DNA from: Hymenobacter terrenus
Lineage (GTDB): Bacteria > Bacteroidota > Bacteroidia > Cytophagales > Hymenobacteraceae
NCBI RefSeq assembly: GCF_000972495.1
Contig: NZ_LATM01000001.1
Span: forward strand, 145,241 to 209,240
Length of the DNA: 64,000 nt
Direction: 5' to 3'
The translations under genes were made by a program, and so were the position numbers. Shown in pieces: positions 19,057 to 27,843 of this stretch (position 1 is the stretch's first letter; the number at the start of each line of letters is the position of its first letter). Below the pieces are notes generated by a model. The model ran no database searches. It was not told the DNA's origin and worked only from the letters and a program-made list of their open reading frames with translations.

Positions 19057-20679
19057 TTAAACTAAGTGATACATTTTTTGCCGCTGCGCCTTCAGGGTTT
19101 CGTCGGCCAGATATTCTTCGTAGTTCATGCGCCGGTCAATGATGCCGTCGGGCGTAAGCTCGATGATGCGGTTGGCGACGGTTTCGATGAACTGCAAGTC
19201 GTGGGAAGCGAAAAGCAGCGAGCCGGGGTAGTCGCGCAGCGCGTTGTTCAGTGCAGTGATGCTTTCCAGGTCCAAATGGTTGGTTGGGTCATCAAGAACG
19301 AGCACGTTGCCGCCTTCGAGCATCATTTTGGAGAGCATGCAGCGCACTTTTTCGCCCCCGCTCAATACGTTGGATTTCTTCTGCGATTCCTCGCCTGAGA
19401 ACAGCATCCGGCCCAGCCAGCCGCGCACGAAGCTCTCGTCTTTTTCTACCGAGTACTGCCGCAGCCAATCCACCAGGTTCAGCTCGCCCGACTGGAAGTA
19501 GTTATTATTTTCCTTGGGGAAGTAGCTGGGCGTGATGGTAGTACCCCACTTATACTCCCCGGTCAGCGGCTTGGCCTCGCCAAACAAGATGTCGAAGAGG
19601 AGGGAGGCGGCGCGGTCGTCGCGGCCCACAATGGCCACTTTATCTTTTTTATCGAGCGTGAAACTCACATTTTTAAGCACCGTCTGCCCATCTACTTTGG
19701 CGCTGATGTTCTCCACGCTCAGCAGCTGGTTGCCCGGCTCGCGTTCCGATTTGAAGGCGATGTAGGGGTAGCGGCGCGAGCTGGGCTTGATGTCTTCCAG
19801 GGTCAGCTTTTGCAGCAGCTTCTGGCGGCTGGTGGCCTGCTTGCTCTTGCTGGCGTTGGCTGAGAAGCGCCGCACAAATTCTTCCAGCTCCTTGCGGCGG
19901 TCTTCAGTTTTCTTGTTGGCATCCTGGCGCTGACGCAGAGCGAGCTGGCTGCTTTCGTACCAGAAGGTGTAGTTGCCGGGATACATCGTGATTTTGCCGA
20001 AGTCCAAATCAGCCATGTAGTTGCACACGGCATCGAGGAAGTGACGGTCGTGGCTCACCACAATCACCGTGTTCTGAAACGAGTCGAGGAAGTTTTCCAA
20101 CCAGAGCACGCTCTCGGCGTCGAGGTTGTTGGTCGGTTCGTCGAGCAGCAGCACGTCGGGGTTGCCAAACAGGGCCTGGGCCAGCAGCACGCGTACTTTT
20201 TCGCTGGCCCCGAGGTCGGCCATCAGCGCGTGGTGCTTGCTTTCGACGATGCCGAGACCCGAGAGCAGCTCGGCGGCTTCGTACTCGGCATTCCAGCCTT
20301 CGAGGTCGGCAAACTCGCCTTCCAGCTCGGCGGCGCGCTCGCCGTCGGCATCACTAAAATCGGCCTTGGCATAGAGGGCGTCCTTTTCCTGCATGACGGC
20401 GTACAGGCGCTGGTGGCCCTGAATCACGGTTTGCAGTACGGGCTGGTCGTCGTAGGCAAACTGGTTCTGCTTGAGCACGGCCAGGCGCTGGCCGGCGGGC
20501 ATTTCTACCGAGCCCGTGTTGGGCTCCAGCTCGCCGGAGAGGATTTTCAGGAACGTGGACTTGCCCGCGCCGTTGGCCCCAATGAGGCCGTAGCAGTTGC
20601 CAGGCAAGAACTTAGCAGTAACGTCTTCAAACAGGATGCGCTTGCCATAGCGCAGGCTCACATTGGTGGTCGAAATCAT
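19057..20679 (-). CDS. ABC-F family ATPase (YbiT/YkpA type)
   Basis: 540-residue soluble protein with two ABC domains and no membrane part. ABC-F proteins act on the ribosome. Domain 1 has Walker A GANGAGKST and Walker B VLLLDEPTNNLD, with a weakened signature (LGASEKVR). The inter-domain linker is charged (RRKELEEFVRRFSANASKSK). Domain 2 has a clear LSGGEKVR signature and VLVLDDPTNHLD, but its Walker A reads VGRDDRAASLLF and lacks the Lys-Ser/Thr pair. A degenerate second P-loop also occurs in YkpA-type members, so it is probably ancestral. Confidence 0.92.
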   Translation of the reverse strand: MISTTNVSLRYGKRILFEDVTAKFLPGNCYGLIGANGAGKSTFLKILSGELEPNTGSVEMPAGQRLAVLKQNQFAYDDQPVLQTVIQGHQRLYAVMQEKDALYAKADFSDADGERAAELEGEFADLEGWNAEYEAAELLSGLGIVESKHHALMADLGASEKVRVLLAQALFGNPDVLLLDEPTNNLDAESVLWLENFLDSFQNTVIVVSHDRHFLDAVCNYMADLDFGKITMYPGNYTFWYESSQLALRQRQDANKKTEDRRKELEEFVRRFSANASKSKQATSRQKLLQKLTLEDIKPSSRRYPYIAFKSEREPGNQLLSVENISAKVDGQTVLKNVSFTLDKKDKVAIVGRDDRAASLLFDILFGEAKPLTGEYKWGTTITPSYFPKENNNYFQSGELNLVDWLRQYSVEKDESFVRGWLGRMLFSGEESQKKSNVLSGGEKVRCMLSKMMLEGGNVLVLDDPTNHLDLESITALNNALRDYPGSLLFASHDLQFIETVANRIIELTPDGIIDRRMNYEEYLADETLKAQRQKMYHLV

Positions 20680-20960
20680 TCAGTCAGAAAATAGTAGCTC
20701 ACAAAAACCGCTCACGCAGGAGCGGCAGGCCGCAAAATTACGCAACAACACTCGGGCCAGAATCCCAGGGGCGAAAGTAGTTGGCAGACCTGACGAAAAT
20801 AACTAGTTAGCAGTCAAATTAGTGCCCCGTCACGTGCGCAAAACAGCGGGCCTGAAGGTGAAAAAACAGCCCTAGTATAACCTCTGAGTACCAGAGTAAG
20901 TATAAAAAGCTAAACCGCCGGCTCGACCGGTAATTCCTCACCTTCAATTGACCCCTGGGA

Positions 20961-21440
20961 ATGGCTGAACATTCAATAACCTCCGAAAACAACGGCCTGC
21001 GTATGGGTATCATGACGGCCGTGGTGCTGATTGTCTACACGGGCATTGCGGCCCTGGCTGGCTTCCTTGATAAAATCGAAGCCGGAACACTTGATTTAGT
21101 AATTCTCGGCGGGGGCGTGGTGCTGGCCATCAAACGCTTCAAGCGCAGCCGGGGCAACCGGATGTCGTACCTGCAAGGCTTTAGCACGGGCATTATCACA
21201 GCGCTGGTGGCCTCGGTGCTGCTGGCTGGGTTTTTCTGGGTGCTGGGTGGCCTGAGCGGGGGCGACGTGGGCGCCGCACAACGGATGCAGGCCCGCGACC
21301 TGTTTGGCGCCGACCTGGGCGTGCTTATCGGCGGGTTGGGCATCATCCTGCTGGGCTCGATGACGGGTGTTATCGTCGCGCTCGTGGCCATGCAGTATTT
21401 CAAGAGCCCCGACCATCAGCCGATAGCCAGCCTCGATTAA
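20961..21440 (+). CDS. DUF4199 membrane protein
   Basis: 159 residues with about four hydrophobic helices (GIMTAVVLIVYTGIAALAGF; LVILGGGVVLAI; GIITALVASVLLAGFFWVL; LIGGLGIILLGSMTGVIVAL). The arrangement fits the DUF4199 family of Bacteroidota inner-membrane proteins of unknown function. It is monocistronic, with a terminator after the stop. Confidence 0.82.
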   Translation: MAEHSITSENNGLRMGIMTAVVLIVYTGIAALAGFLDKIEAGTLDLVILGGGVVLAIKRFKRSRGNRMSYLQGFSTGIITALVASVLLAGFFWVLGGLSGGDVGAAQRMQARDLFGADLGVLIGGLGIILLGSMTGVIVALVAMQYFKSPDHQPIASLD

Positions 21441-21465
21441 CCACTATTACCTGTAATCAGCCTTC

Positions 21466-21497
21466 AAAAACGGCCTCGGATGCGAGGCCGTTTTTTT
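21466..21497 (+). terminator. Rho-independent terminator
   Basis: AAAAACGGCCTCG, GATG, CGAGGCCGTTTTTTT after the DUF4199 gene. Confidence 0.93.
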
Positions 21498-21617
21498 GTG
21501 TCAGTTGAGTTTGAAATTACATAGTTAAAAGAAAAATTTAGATTAGAAATAAAATAAAGTATAAATTGCATCCGTTAAGAACAAAAATAAACCCTCTCCC
21601 CACACAAACTTCTTTTT

Positions 21618-22037
21618 ATGCTCAAATCTGTTACTGCCGCCATGATGCTGTTTTGCGCACTTGCTTCTTTTGCAGCCAATGCTCAAATGGCCGACCGATT
21701 GACGGAGCGCCCGGCCGCTAGCAAGTCCACCGTCAGCAAGCCAATTTCCACGGATGCCGTGGCCATTACCCGCGAGATGACCAGCCGCCTGCACCTCAAC
21801 GAAGGTCAGTTTCTGAAGCTACTGCCGCTGAACCGGACGAAAGTGGCCCGTCTGAACAGCATCCACCGCCAGTACAAGAACGACGAGGCCACCCGCGTGG
21901 CCAAAGAGGCTGAACTCGAAGCGCAGTACGAGAAGGATTGCAGCCGCATCCTAACGCCTTCGCAGCTGAGCCAGCTACAGCAGGAAAACGGCCAGCCAGC
22001 CACGGCCCCCACCAACGCGGGCAATGGGCTGGGCTAG
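21618..22037 (+). CDS. Small exported helical protein, paralogue of the gene at 3897
   Basis: 139 residues with a clear signal peptide (MLKSVTAAMMLFCALASF, cleavage near ANAQ). The mature protein is helical and charged, with SRLHLNEGQFLKLLPL and ILTPSQLSQLQ, matching positions in the small protein at 3897-4271. It is probably a periplasmic Spy-like chaperone or metal-response protein; that role is an inference from shape and motif. A terminator follows ~95 nt downstream. Confidence 0.75.
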   Translation: MLKSVTAAMMLFCALASFAANAQMADRLTERPAASKSTVSKPISTDAVAITREMTSRLHLNEGQFLKLLPLNRTKVARLNSIHRQYKNDEATRVAKEAELEAQYEKDCSRILTPSQLSQLQQENGQPATAPTNAGNGLG

Positions 22038-22129
22038 CACCCCTGCCGGGTTTGGATACCTGGTCGCGCTATGAACCACTAGCCAGTGCCTCGGAAAAGG
22101 CGCTAACTGAATAACCAGCCGAAACGACG

Positions 22130-22165
22130 AAAAAGGCCCATCAAGCAATTGACGGGCCTTTTTCG
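22130..22165. terminator. Bidirectional terminator
   Basis: AAAAAGGCCCATCA, loop, TGACGGGCCTTTTT between convergent genes; the stem has one mismatch. Confidence 0.85.
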
Positions 22166-22585
22166 TTACTTATTTTTGGGGGTGAGCGGGTCGGTTAGGA
22201 CTTCTGTGACGGTACCCAGGGGGCCGAAACGGAGGCTGAGACAGGCGGCCCCGGACCGGGCGTGGCGGCCCTCGCACTGGGTGCCGGGCTCCAGGTAATA
22301 GTAGTATACTTTTTCGGTGCCGGCGCGTAGCTCTTCTTCGTCGGGCTGGCCGAGCAGGGCGGTTACATCGTTGGCCCGGGCTTCGTAGAGCTGTTCTTTG
22401 TTTTGCACCAGGGTGGGCACGGCGGCGCGGCGCAGGTCGCGGCAGGCGTAGGGGTCGGCGCGCCACGTTTCGGCGTCGAAGCCCGGCAGCTTGGGCAGGG
22501 CGTGGCCGCAGCCCACGAGCAGCCCGCAGCAGACCGCCGAAACTGCCCGACGCAAACTATAGGCAGACAAAAAGGAGGTTGGCAT
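22166..22585 (-). CDS. Lipoprotein of unknown function
   Basis: 139 residues with a lipoprotein signal (AVSAVCCGLLVGCGHA, lipobox LVGC). The mature part has several Cys (DPYACRDLR, GTQCEGRHARSGAACLS) and ends in a short beta-like segment. The pattern LGQPDEEEL followed by KVYYYYLEPGTQC is reminiscent of SmpA/BamE-like small lipoproteins, in which a GxP turn precedes a YY-rich strand, but the similarity is weak. ATG at 22585 is used rather than a TTG two codons upstream. Confidence 0.65.
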   Translation of the reverse strand: MPTSFLSAYSLRRAVSAVCCGLLVGCGHALPKLPGFDAETWRADPYACRDLRRAAVPTLVQNKEQLYEARANDVTALLGQPDEEELRAGTEKVYYYYLEPGTQCEGRHARSGAACLSLRFGPLGTVTEVLTDPLTPKNK

Positions 22586-22602
22586 CGGCAATTACTACTG
22601 GA

Positions 22603-22630
22603 TTTGCGGCGAAACTAAGCACTAAATTTG
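22603..22630 (+). promoter_or_regulatory. Bacteroidota promoter candidate for the L,D-transpeptidase gene
   Basis: TTTG at 22603 and TAAATTTG at 22623-22630 resemble the -33 and -7 boxes, with a somewhat short 16-nt spacer. It gives a ~50-nt leader before the ATG at 22686. Confidence 0.5.
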
Positions 22631-22685
22631 GCCTGAAGGTGTATACCGTTTTCCATTAAATTGTTTGAAAGTTATTACAGCTTCT

Positions 22686-23459
22686 ATGTGGCAGGTGTTG
22701 GGAAGGGTATTGGGGGTTGGCTTGCTGCTGGGGTTGTTGGTGCCCGCCGGGCCCGTTGCGGCGCAGACTACGCCCGCGGCAGAGGCGGCCAAACTGCCGG
22801 CTGCCGCCCGCCGGGCCTACTATCAGGCGGCTTTTGAGCAGCGCACCGCCCAGCTATACGCCCAGCTGAACCTTAGGGCCTCGGGGCTGCCGCTGGCCGT
22901 GTTTCGGGAAGGGCTCGTGGGCTACTACAATCTGCGGCCGGCCAGCAGCCCGCCGGTGCTCACGCTCATCGATTTTAGCAAATCCAGTCAGCAGAAGCGG
23001 CTCTGGGTGATTAATGTGGAGAAAGCCAAGGTGCTGTTTCACACCTTGGTGGCGCACGGTAAGGCCAGCGGGGCCGATGTGCCCGTAGCTTTTTCCAATA
23101 AGGACGGCTCGGAGATGAGTAGCCTGGGGTTTTATCGCACCGCTGCCAGCACTTACATTGGCAAGCATGGCCTCTCGCTAAAGCTGGTGGGGCTCGACCC
23201 GGGTTTCAACACCAACGCCGAAAGCCGGGCTGTGGTGGTGCACGGGGCCGAATACGTGTGCGAAGACTTTGTGAAAGCCCACGGCCGCCTCGGTCGCAGC
23301 CAGGGCTGCCCCGCCTTGCCAGTAGCCGAAACAACGGCTATCGTGAAAACCATCAAAGGCGGGAGTGTGCTGTATCTGCACGGGCCGGCGGGCACCGGCT
23401 ACCACTCCCGGTGGCTGAATGTTGATACGGCGGTGCAGGCCTACGCGGGGCTGCGATAA
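22686..23459 (+). CDS. Murein L,D-transpeptidase catalytic-domain protein
   Basis: 257 residues. A signal peptide (VLGVGLLLGLLVPAGPVAAQ) precedes a catalytic domain with the HG...GCPAL pattern: VVVHGAEYV, then HGRLGRSQGCPALP, where the Cys would be the nucleophile and the His its partner. This matches the PF13645 branch of YkuD-like enzymes that cross-link or hydrolyse peptidoglycan stem peptides. A TTG seven codons upstream is an alternative start; the ATG gives a normal signal peptide. Confidence 0.9.
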   Translation: MWQVLGRVLGVGLLLGLLVPAGPVAAQTTPAAEAAKLPAAARRAYYQAAFEQRTAQLYAQLNLRASGLPLAVFREGLVGYYNLRPASSPPVLTLIDFSKSSQQKRLWVINVEKAKVLFHTLVAHGKASGADVPVAFSNKDGSEMSSLGFYRTAASTYIGKHGLSLKLVGLDPGFNTNAESRAVVVHGAEYVCEDFVKAHGRLGRSQGCPALPVAETTAIVKTIKGGSVLYLHGPAGTGYHSRWLNVDTAVQAYAGLR

Positions 23460-23594
23460 GCCGCGAAGAGATGAGAGATGGAGAATAACCAGAACGGAAA
23501 GGACGCGTTAAAAGCGCATTGGGCAGCGTCAGCACCTGGTGGCGGCAGCTAGACAGCAGCCCTTTTCTCTTTCTTCACTCTTCTCATCCCTTCC

Positions 23595-24407
23595 ATGCGT
23601 CTTAATCTCCGCTTTATCATCGCCATCATTGTGGCGGCGGTGTCTCTGTTTGGCTACTACTTCAATACCTCCAAGAACGAGGTGACGGGCGAAACCCAGC
23701 ACGTGAGCATGAGTGCCGAACAGGAAATTGCCCTGGGCCTGCAGGCCGCGCCCCAAATGGCGGCTCAATACGGCGGCGAAAGCCCCGATGCCCGCGCCCG
23801 GGCGGCCGTGCAGCAAGTCGGCCAAAAAATAATTGCCAGCACCAAAGCCGGCCAAACGCCTTACAAATTCCAGTTTCACCTCTTGGCCGACGACCAAACG
23901 GTGAATGCCTTCGCGCTGCCCGGCGGGCAGGTGTTCATCACCCAGGGCCTGCTGAAGCACCTGACTACGGAGGCCCAGCTGGCGGGCGTTTTAGCGCATG
24001 AGATTGGCCATGTCGTGGGCCGGCACTCGGCGGCGCAGGTGGCTAAATCGAACCTGACTCAGGGCCTGGCCGGGGCCGCGACCATTGCCTCCTACGACCC
24101 CAACAGCCCCGCCAGCTCGGTGGCGAAGGCCGCTATTGCGGCGGCCATTACCAAGGTTATCACCATGCGCTTTAGCCGCAATGATGAACTGGAGGCCGAT
24201 AAGCTCGCCGTGGATTTCACGCCCCAGGCCGGCTACGACCCGCGCGCCATGATTCAGGTGATGCAGATATTGCAGCAACAAGGCGGCCGGGGCTCCACGC
24301 CCGAATTCCTGAGCACGCACCCGGACCCCGGCAACCGCATCGTTCAATTGCAGCAGGAAATTGCGGCGGAGTTCCCGCAAGGGGTGCCAGCGGGGTTGAA
24401 ACAGTGA
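23595..24407 (+). CDS. M48-family metalloprotease
   Basis: 270 residues with one N-terminal membrane segment (FIIAIIVAAVSLFGYYF) and an exported zinc peptidase domain. His135, Glu136 and His139 form the HEIGH zinc site, and the third ligand is probably Glu200 in NDELEADKLAVD. The size and the single anchor fit BepA/YcaL/LoiP-like proteases that clear misfolded envelope proteins. No TPR domain follows, so it is the short form. Its stop codon lies 5 nt before the outer edge of the inverted-repeat unit at 24413. Confidence 0.93.
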   Translation: MRLNLRFIIAIIVAAVSLFGYYFNTSKNEVTGETQHVSMSAEQEIALGLQAAPQMAAQYGGESPDARARAAVQQVGQKIIASTKAGQTPYKFQFHLLADDQTVNAFALPGGQVFITQGLLKHLTTEAQLAGVLAHEIGHVVGRHSAAQVAKSNLTQGLAGAATIASYDPNSPASSVAKAAIAAAITKVITMRFSRNDELEADKLAVDFTPQAGYDPRAMIQVMQILQQQGGRGSTPEFLSTHPDPGNRIVQLQQEIAAEFPQGVPAGLKQ

Positions 24408-24515
24408 CCAGCGACCGCAGATTGAACGGATTTTAACGGATGGAACGGATTTTTTGTGGTTCTGCACAGGGTTGGGTTTTCTTGCTGGTGTTAGTGTTGG
24501 GTTAGCGGTATTTCA

Positions 24516-24902
24516 TCAACGCTTTTGGCTTTTGATGAAGCGTTTAAATTCCAGGCTTGATGCGCCAAAGTTGATGAGCAGGCCGATTGGTAGCTCAAAT
24601 GCTTCCAGGTAGTTGATGATTTGGACATGATGAGCCATGATTAGGCGGTCTATTGCTTTTAGCTCGACCAATACCTTCTTTTCAACGAAAAAGTCGACTC
24701 TTCGGGAGCCGACTTTTTCGTTTTCGTAGAAAATGGGCAAATCCACTTCCCGCTCAGCGCTGTACTCGTTTTTATAAAGCTCAATAGCCAACGCCCGCTG
24801 GTAAACCACTTCCGGGAAACCCCACCCCAGCTTGCGGTGCACCGTCATGGCGCAGCCAATGATTGCCCCGGTCAACTTATTGTACTCTTCTAAATCAACC
24901 AT
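24516..24902 (-). CDS. GxxExxY protein (PD-(D/E)XK nuclease-like)
   Basis: 128 residues, the normal size of the TIGR04256 family. The naming motif is present as GFPEVVY after CAMTVHRKLGW, and the nuclease-like core shows RRVDFFVEKKVLVELKA (Asp then Glu-Leu-Lys), as in PDDEXK_3 proteins. Function is not established; such genes are scattered in bacterial genomes and often lie in repeat-rich spots. The ATG at 24902 matches the family start; a TTG 19 codons earlier gives a non-conserved extension. The gene is clearly less GC-rich than its neighbours. Confidence 0.88.
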   Translation of the reverse strand: MVDLEEYNKLTGAIIGCAMTVHRKLGWGFPEVVYQRALAIELYKNEYSAEREVDLPIFYENEKVGSRRVDFFVEKKVLVELKAIDRLIMAHHVQIINYLEAFELPIGLLINFGASSLEFKRFIKSQKR

Positions 24903-24965
24903 ACCAGGACCAGAGCCAAAGAAGCTGTTTAAATAATCAGGCGAAAGAACCGTAGTCAAGAAAGG

Positions 24966-25056
24966 ACGTCATGCTGAGCTTGTAGAAGCATCTCTACCGC
25001 CAAAGTAAATCATATACTACTGTGATAGAGATGCTTCTACAAGCTCAGCATGACGT
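24966..25056. repeat. Inverted-repeat element, GCTGAGC family
   Basis: Perfect 31-bp arms (ACGTCATGCTGAGCTTGTAG... and complement) around ~29 nt. It lies inside the GxxExxY unit, directly upstream of that gene. Rest of the 24903-25150 stretch is non-coding. Confidence 0.85.
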
Positions 25057-25216
25057 TCTGGATGCTACCTGCTCTTTTCCGCCAGTACTTTCTAAGCAGC
25101 TTCAAAATCAGAAAGCAGAAAAATAGACGCCAGCGCTACACAGCATGCCCCAAAACCAACCCTGCGCAGAACCACAAGAAATCCGTTTCATCCGTTAAAA
25201 TCCGTTCAATCTGCGG

Positions 25217-25852
25217 TCAGAAGTTAGGCGGCGTTAGATTTTTGAAGTGCCCATTGAGGCGGACGCGCTCCTTGAGGCGCTCGGTTTCGAGGACTACGGG
25301 GAGGATGGTGTCGAGGTGGTCGCGCACGATTTCCTGGCGCTCCTGCTCGCTGGTGGTGGCCAGGAGCTGGTATTCCTGCTCGGTGCTGAAGCCGATGTGG
25401 TGGGCCACGTCGAAGATGCAGTAGTCGGGGGTCAGCTCCAGCAGAAGCTTGCGCAGGCCGAGGGCTTCGTAGAGCTGCCGGACCTGCTTGGTGATGATTT
25501 CGCGCAGCACGGGGTCGGCGACATCGTCCTGGACCACGTCTTCGATTTGGCCGCCAGCGTAGAGCTTGCCAGGGGCCTGCCGGTAGAATTTGTTGATGCG
25601 AAACACCCCCACGGCCTTGGTGCGGATGTCCAGCTCGCCGCTGGAATAGGTTTGCTCCACGCTCAGCAGGCGCATTTCGGTACCCAGCTCGCTGAGGGAA
25701 TTGTCCAGGTAGGGCGGGATGCCGAAGGTAATATTCTGTTCGATGCACTCGCGTACCAATTGGCGGTAGCGGGGCTCGAAGATGTGCAGGTTAAGTTTCT
25801 CCCCCGGAAAAACCACCAAGTTGAGAGGAAACAGCGGAAGCAGACGCGACAT
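25217..25852 (-). CDS. LON substrate-binding domain protein
   Basis: 211 residues corresponding to the stand-alone N-terminal domain of Lon protease, without ATPase or protease parts. The hallmark FPLNLVVFPGEKLNLHIFEPRY is split here as FPLNLVVFPGEK and NLHIFEPRYRQL; the helical second half (ELTPDYCIFDVAHHIGFSTE) follows. Such proteins are thought to bind unfolded peptides; the exact role is unknown. Start at the ATG of MSRLLPLFP. Its TGA stop overlaps the right-hand inverted repeat of the GxxExxY unit. Confidence 0.88.
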   Translation of the reverse strand: MSRLLPLFPLNLVVFPGEKLNLHIFEPRYRQLVRECIEQNITFGIPPYLDNSLSELGTEMRLLSVEQTYSSGELDIRTKAVGVFRINKFYRQAPGKLYAGGQIEDVVQDDVADPVLREIITKQVRQLYEALGLRKLLLELTPDYCIFDVAHHIGFSTEQEYQLLATTSEQERQEIVRDHLDTILPVVLETERLKERVRLNGHFKNLTPPNF

Positions 25853-26005
25853 GGGAAGCAGAACTGATGAAGGGAGAATAAGCGAAGGCTGAACAAATAA
25901 AACCGGCAGTTGGATTTGCGCCGCCGTCCGAAGCGAGCTTGATGGAAGCATTCGAAAGGTAGCTGGGAAAGCCGAAACCCCGCATGTCACGCTACTTTTG
26001 TTCTA

Positions 26006-26767
26006 ATGTCTACTGCTTCCCTTATTCCTGACTTTTCCGTTTTACTCAAGCAGGCCAGCCGTCTGCTGCTGCAAGTGGTGGCGGCGCTGTTTCTGGCCTC
26101 GGTGGCCTGGGTGCTGATTTACCGGTGGGTGTCGCCGCCCGCCACCTGGCTGATGCTGGACCGGCGCGCCCACCCGCCCGTGGGCCTGGGCTACTACGGC
26201 ATTCAGGAAGAGCCGCGGCACATTCGCTACCGCTTCCGCACCCTCGACGAAGTGGCCCCAACCGTGCCGCTGGCGCTGGTGGCGGCCGAAGACCAGCGCT
26301 TTCTGATCCACCACGGCTTCGATTTTGATGCCCTGACCAAGGCCGCCAAGCGTAACTGGAACGGCGATGGCAAGCACATCGTGGGGGGCAGCACCATCTC
26401 GCAGCAGGTCGCCAAAAACGTGTTTCTGTGGCAGGGGCGCAGCTACGTGCGCAAGGCGGCCGAAGCCTATTTCACGGTGCTCATCGAGTTTATGTGGAGC
26501 AAGCGCCGCATCATGGAAATGTACCTGAGCGTGGCTGAGATGGGCGACTGCACCTTCGGCGTGGAAGCGGCCAGCCAGCGGTATTTCGGTAAGCCGGCCA
26601 GCCGGGTAACTTCCGCCGAGGCGGCGCTGCTGGCCGGCGTGCTGCCCAACCCCCTGCGATTCCGGGCTTCTAATCCGGGGCCGGTGGCGCGGGCCAAGCA
26701 GCTGCGGGTGCTGCGCAACATGCGCCGCCTGGGTGGCACCTCCTACGTGGCCGGGATGCTGAAATAG
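26006..26767 (+). CDS. mtgA: Monofunctional peptidoglycan glycosyltransferase
   Basis: 253-residue GT51 enzyme that polymerises lipid II into glycan strands. One N-terminal membrane anchor (LLLQVVAALFLASVAWVLIY) precedes the catalytic domain with the family boxes VAAEDQRFLIHHGFD (catalytic Glu95), GGSTISQQVAKN, RKAAEAY and KRRIMEMYLS. No transpeptidase domain follows. A TACTTTTG box at 25993-26000 lies so close to the ATG that the transcript may be nearly leaderless. Confidence 0.95.
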   Translation: MSTASLIPDFSVLLKQASRLLLQVVAALFLASVAWVLIYRWVSPPATWLMLDRRAHPPVGLGYYGIQEEPRHIRYRFRTLDEVAPTVPLALVAAEDQRFLIHHGFDFDALTKAAKRNWNGDGKHIVGGSTISQQVAKNVFLWQGRSYVRKAAEAYFTVLIEFMWSKRRIMEMYLSVAEMGDCTFGVEAASQRYFGKPASRVTSAEAALLAGVLPNPLRFRASNPGPVARAKQLRVLRNMRRLGGTSYVAGMLK

Positions 26768-26772
26768 GCCGC

Positions 26773-27066
26773 TTAGCCGCGCTTGGAGATTTTGTTGCCG
26801 GTGATGCTGCGCTGCAACGTAGATTTGAAGCGGGCGTCATCGACCTGGCTTTTGGCGCGGTGCTTGGTGGCTCGGCCTTGTACCCGGGCGCGCCAGCGGC
26901 GCCAGGAGGCCGCTTTCAGCTCGCGGCGCATGAGCGTGATGACGGCCTGCTCGTTGAGCCCGAATTGCTGCTCAATGGCCTCAAATGGGGTGCGGTCTTC
27001 CCAAGCCATCTCGATGATGCGGTCGATGTCGGGGGCAGTGAGGGTGGGCGTGGGTGTGGGTGTCAT
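26773..27066 (-). CDS. TIGR03643-family protein
   Basis: 97 residues. The family core is plain: IDRIIEMAWEDRTPFEAIE, QFGLNEQAVITLMRRELK, SWRRWRARVQGR and TKH. It resembles a small helix-turn-helix protein, but its role is not known. The ATG at 27066 is followed by a short Thr-Pro repeat (MTPTPTPTLT); longer in-frame starts add sequence without family similarity. Convergent with mtgA, with only 5 nt between the stops. Confidence 0.85.
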   Translation of the reverse strand: MTPTPTPTLTAPDIDRIIEMAWEDRTPFEAIEQQFGLNEQAVITLMRRELKAASWRRWRARVQGRATKHRAKSQVDDARFKSTLQRSITGNKISKRG

Positions 27067-27223
27067 GGATTTTGGGGTGCAATCCGGCTGGTAATTGCTG
27101 CTCTTATAGGGAGGTAAACAGCTGTAAACCGTTTTTGATGGGCGCTTGCCGCAGCTTATTTCCAGTTGTTGGCGAGATTGGGCCTGCGCCTGCAATCAAA
27201 ACATTCCTCTTGCCCTTATTGCC

Positions 27224-27685
27224 ATGACCAACCTGAAACTGACGCTGGGCCTGCTGGCTTGCTTGGCCGGGACTGAAGCCGCCGCGCAGGCCACGCCTAA
27301 AACCGACCCGTCTAAGGCCCGCCGCGCCATCGTCGAGGTGCTCACGACCCAAACCGCGGCCTGGAACCGGGGCGATATTCCGGGGTTCATGCGGGGCTAC
27401 TGGCAGTCTGATTCGTTGGTGTTCATCGGCCGGAAGGGGCCCACGTACGGCTGGCAGTCCACGCTGGCTAATTATCAGAAAAACTACCCGGATGCCGCCG
27501 CCATGGGCCAGCTCGACTTCAGCGGCTTGCGGGTGACGCTGCTGGCGCCAGGCGCGGCGCAGGTAGTTGGGCGCTGGCACCTGGCGCGGCCGGCGGCGGG
27601 GGACGTGCAGGGTTATTTCCTGCTGGTACTACGGCAGATTGATGGAAAGTGGGTGGTGGTGGCCGACCACACCAATAGCCAGTGA
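27224..27685 (+). CDS. Exported NTF2-like protein (DUF4440/SnoaL type)
   Basis: 153 residues: signal peptide (LKLTLGLLACLAGTEAAAQ) and an NTF2-like cone fold, seen as AIVEVLTTQTAAWNRGDIPGFMRGYW at the start (shown in part: QTAAWNRGDIPGFM), then DSLVFIGRKGPTYGW and a final strand GKWVVVADHTNS. The AAWNxGD pattern is typical of DUF4440 proteins. The ligand or reaction is unknown. ATG chosen to give the signal peptide. Confidence 0.82.
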   Translation: MTNLKLTLGLLACLAGTEAAAQATPKTDPSKARRAIVEVLTTQTAAWNRGDIPGFMRGYWQSDSLVFIGRKGPTYGWQSTLANYQKNYPDAAAMGQLDFSGLRVTLLAPGAAQVVGRWHLARPAAGDVQGYFLLVLRQIDGKWVVVADHTNSQ

Positions 27686-27843
27686 GGAGCCGGCCAGGGT
27701 ATTGTGGACGACTCCGTGAGAGCTTCCGCACCAAAAACTGCAACGTCATTTCCCGTAGTAGTCGCAGTGCAAAAGCAGTGGTTCGCACTGGTTTTCAAGC
27801 CAGAATACCCGTAGCAAAAAGCCGGTCCCGTCCTGTCGCGTCC

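Larger units (their letters stand above)
24413..25218. mobile_element. 0.8 kb unit with ~68-bp terminal inverted repeats carrying a GxxExxY gene
   Basis: The left arm (24413-24480) and right arm (25151-25218) are near-identical reverse complements, starting GACCGCAGATTGAACGGATT and ending near GGTTCTGCNCAGGGTTGG. Between them lie one minus-strand gene and a separate 91-bp inverted repeat. Both flanking genes end at the unit: the LON-domain gene even takes its TGA stop from the outer base pairs. This looks like a small insertable cassette placed between convergent genes; no transposase is inside. Confidence 0.65.

Noticed and set aside
19057..20679. Missing Walker A lysine in the second ABC domain as a sign of a pseudogene
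   Set aside because: The frame is intact, other motifs are perfect, and YkpA-type ABC-F proteins share this degenerate P-loop, so it is probably ancestral.
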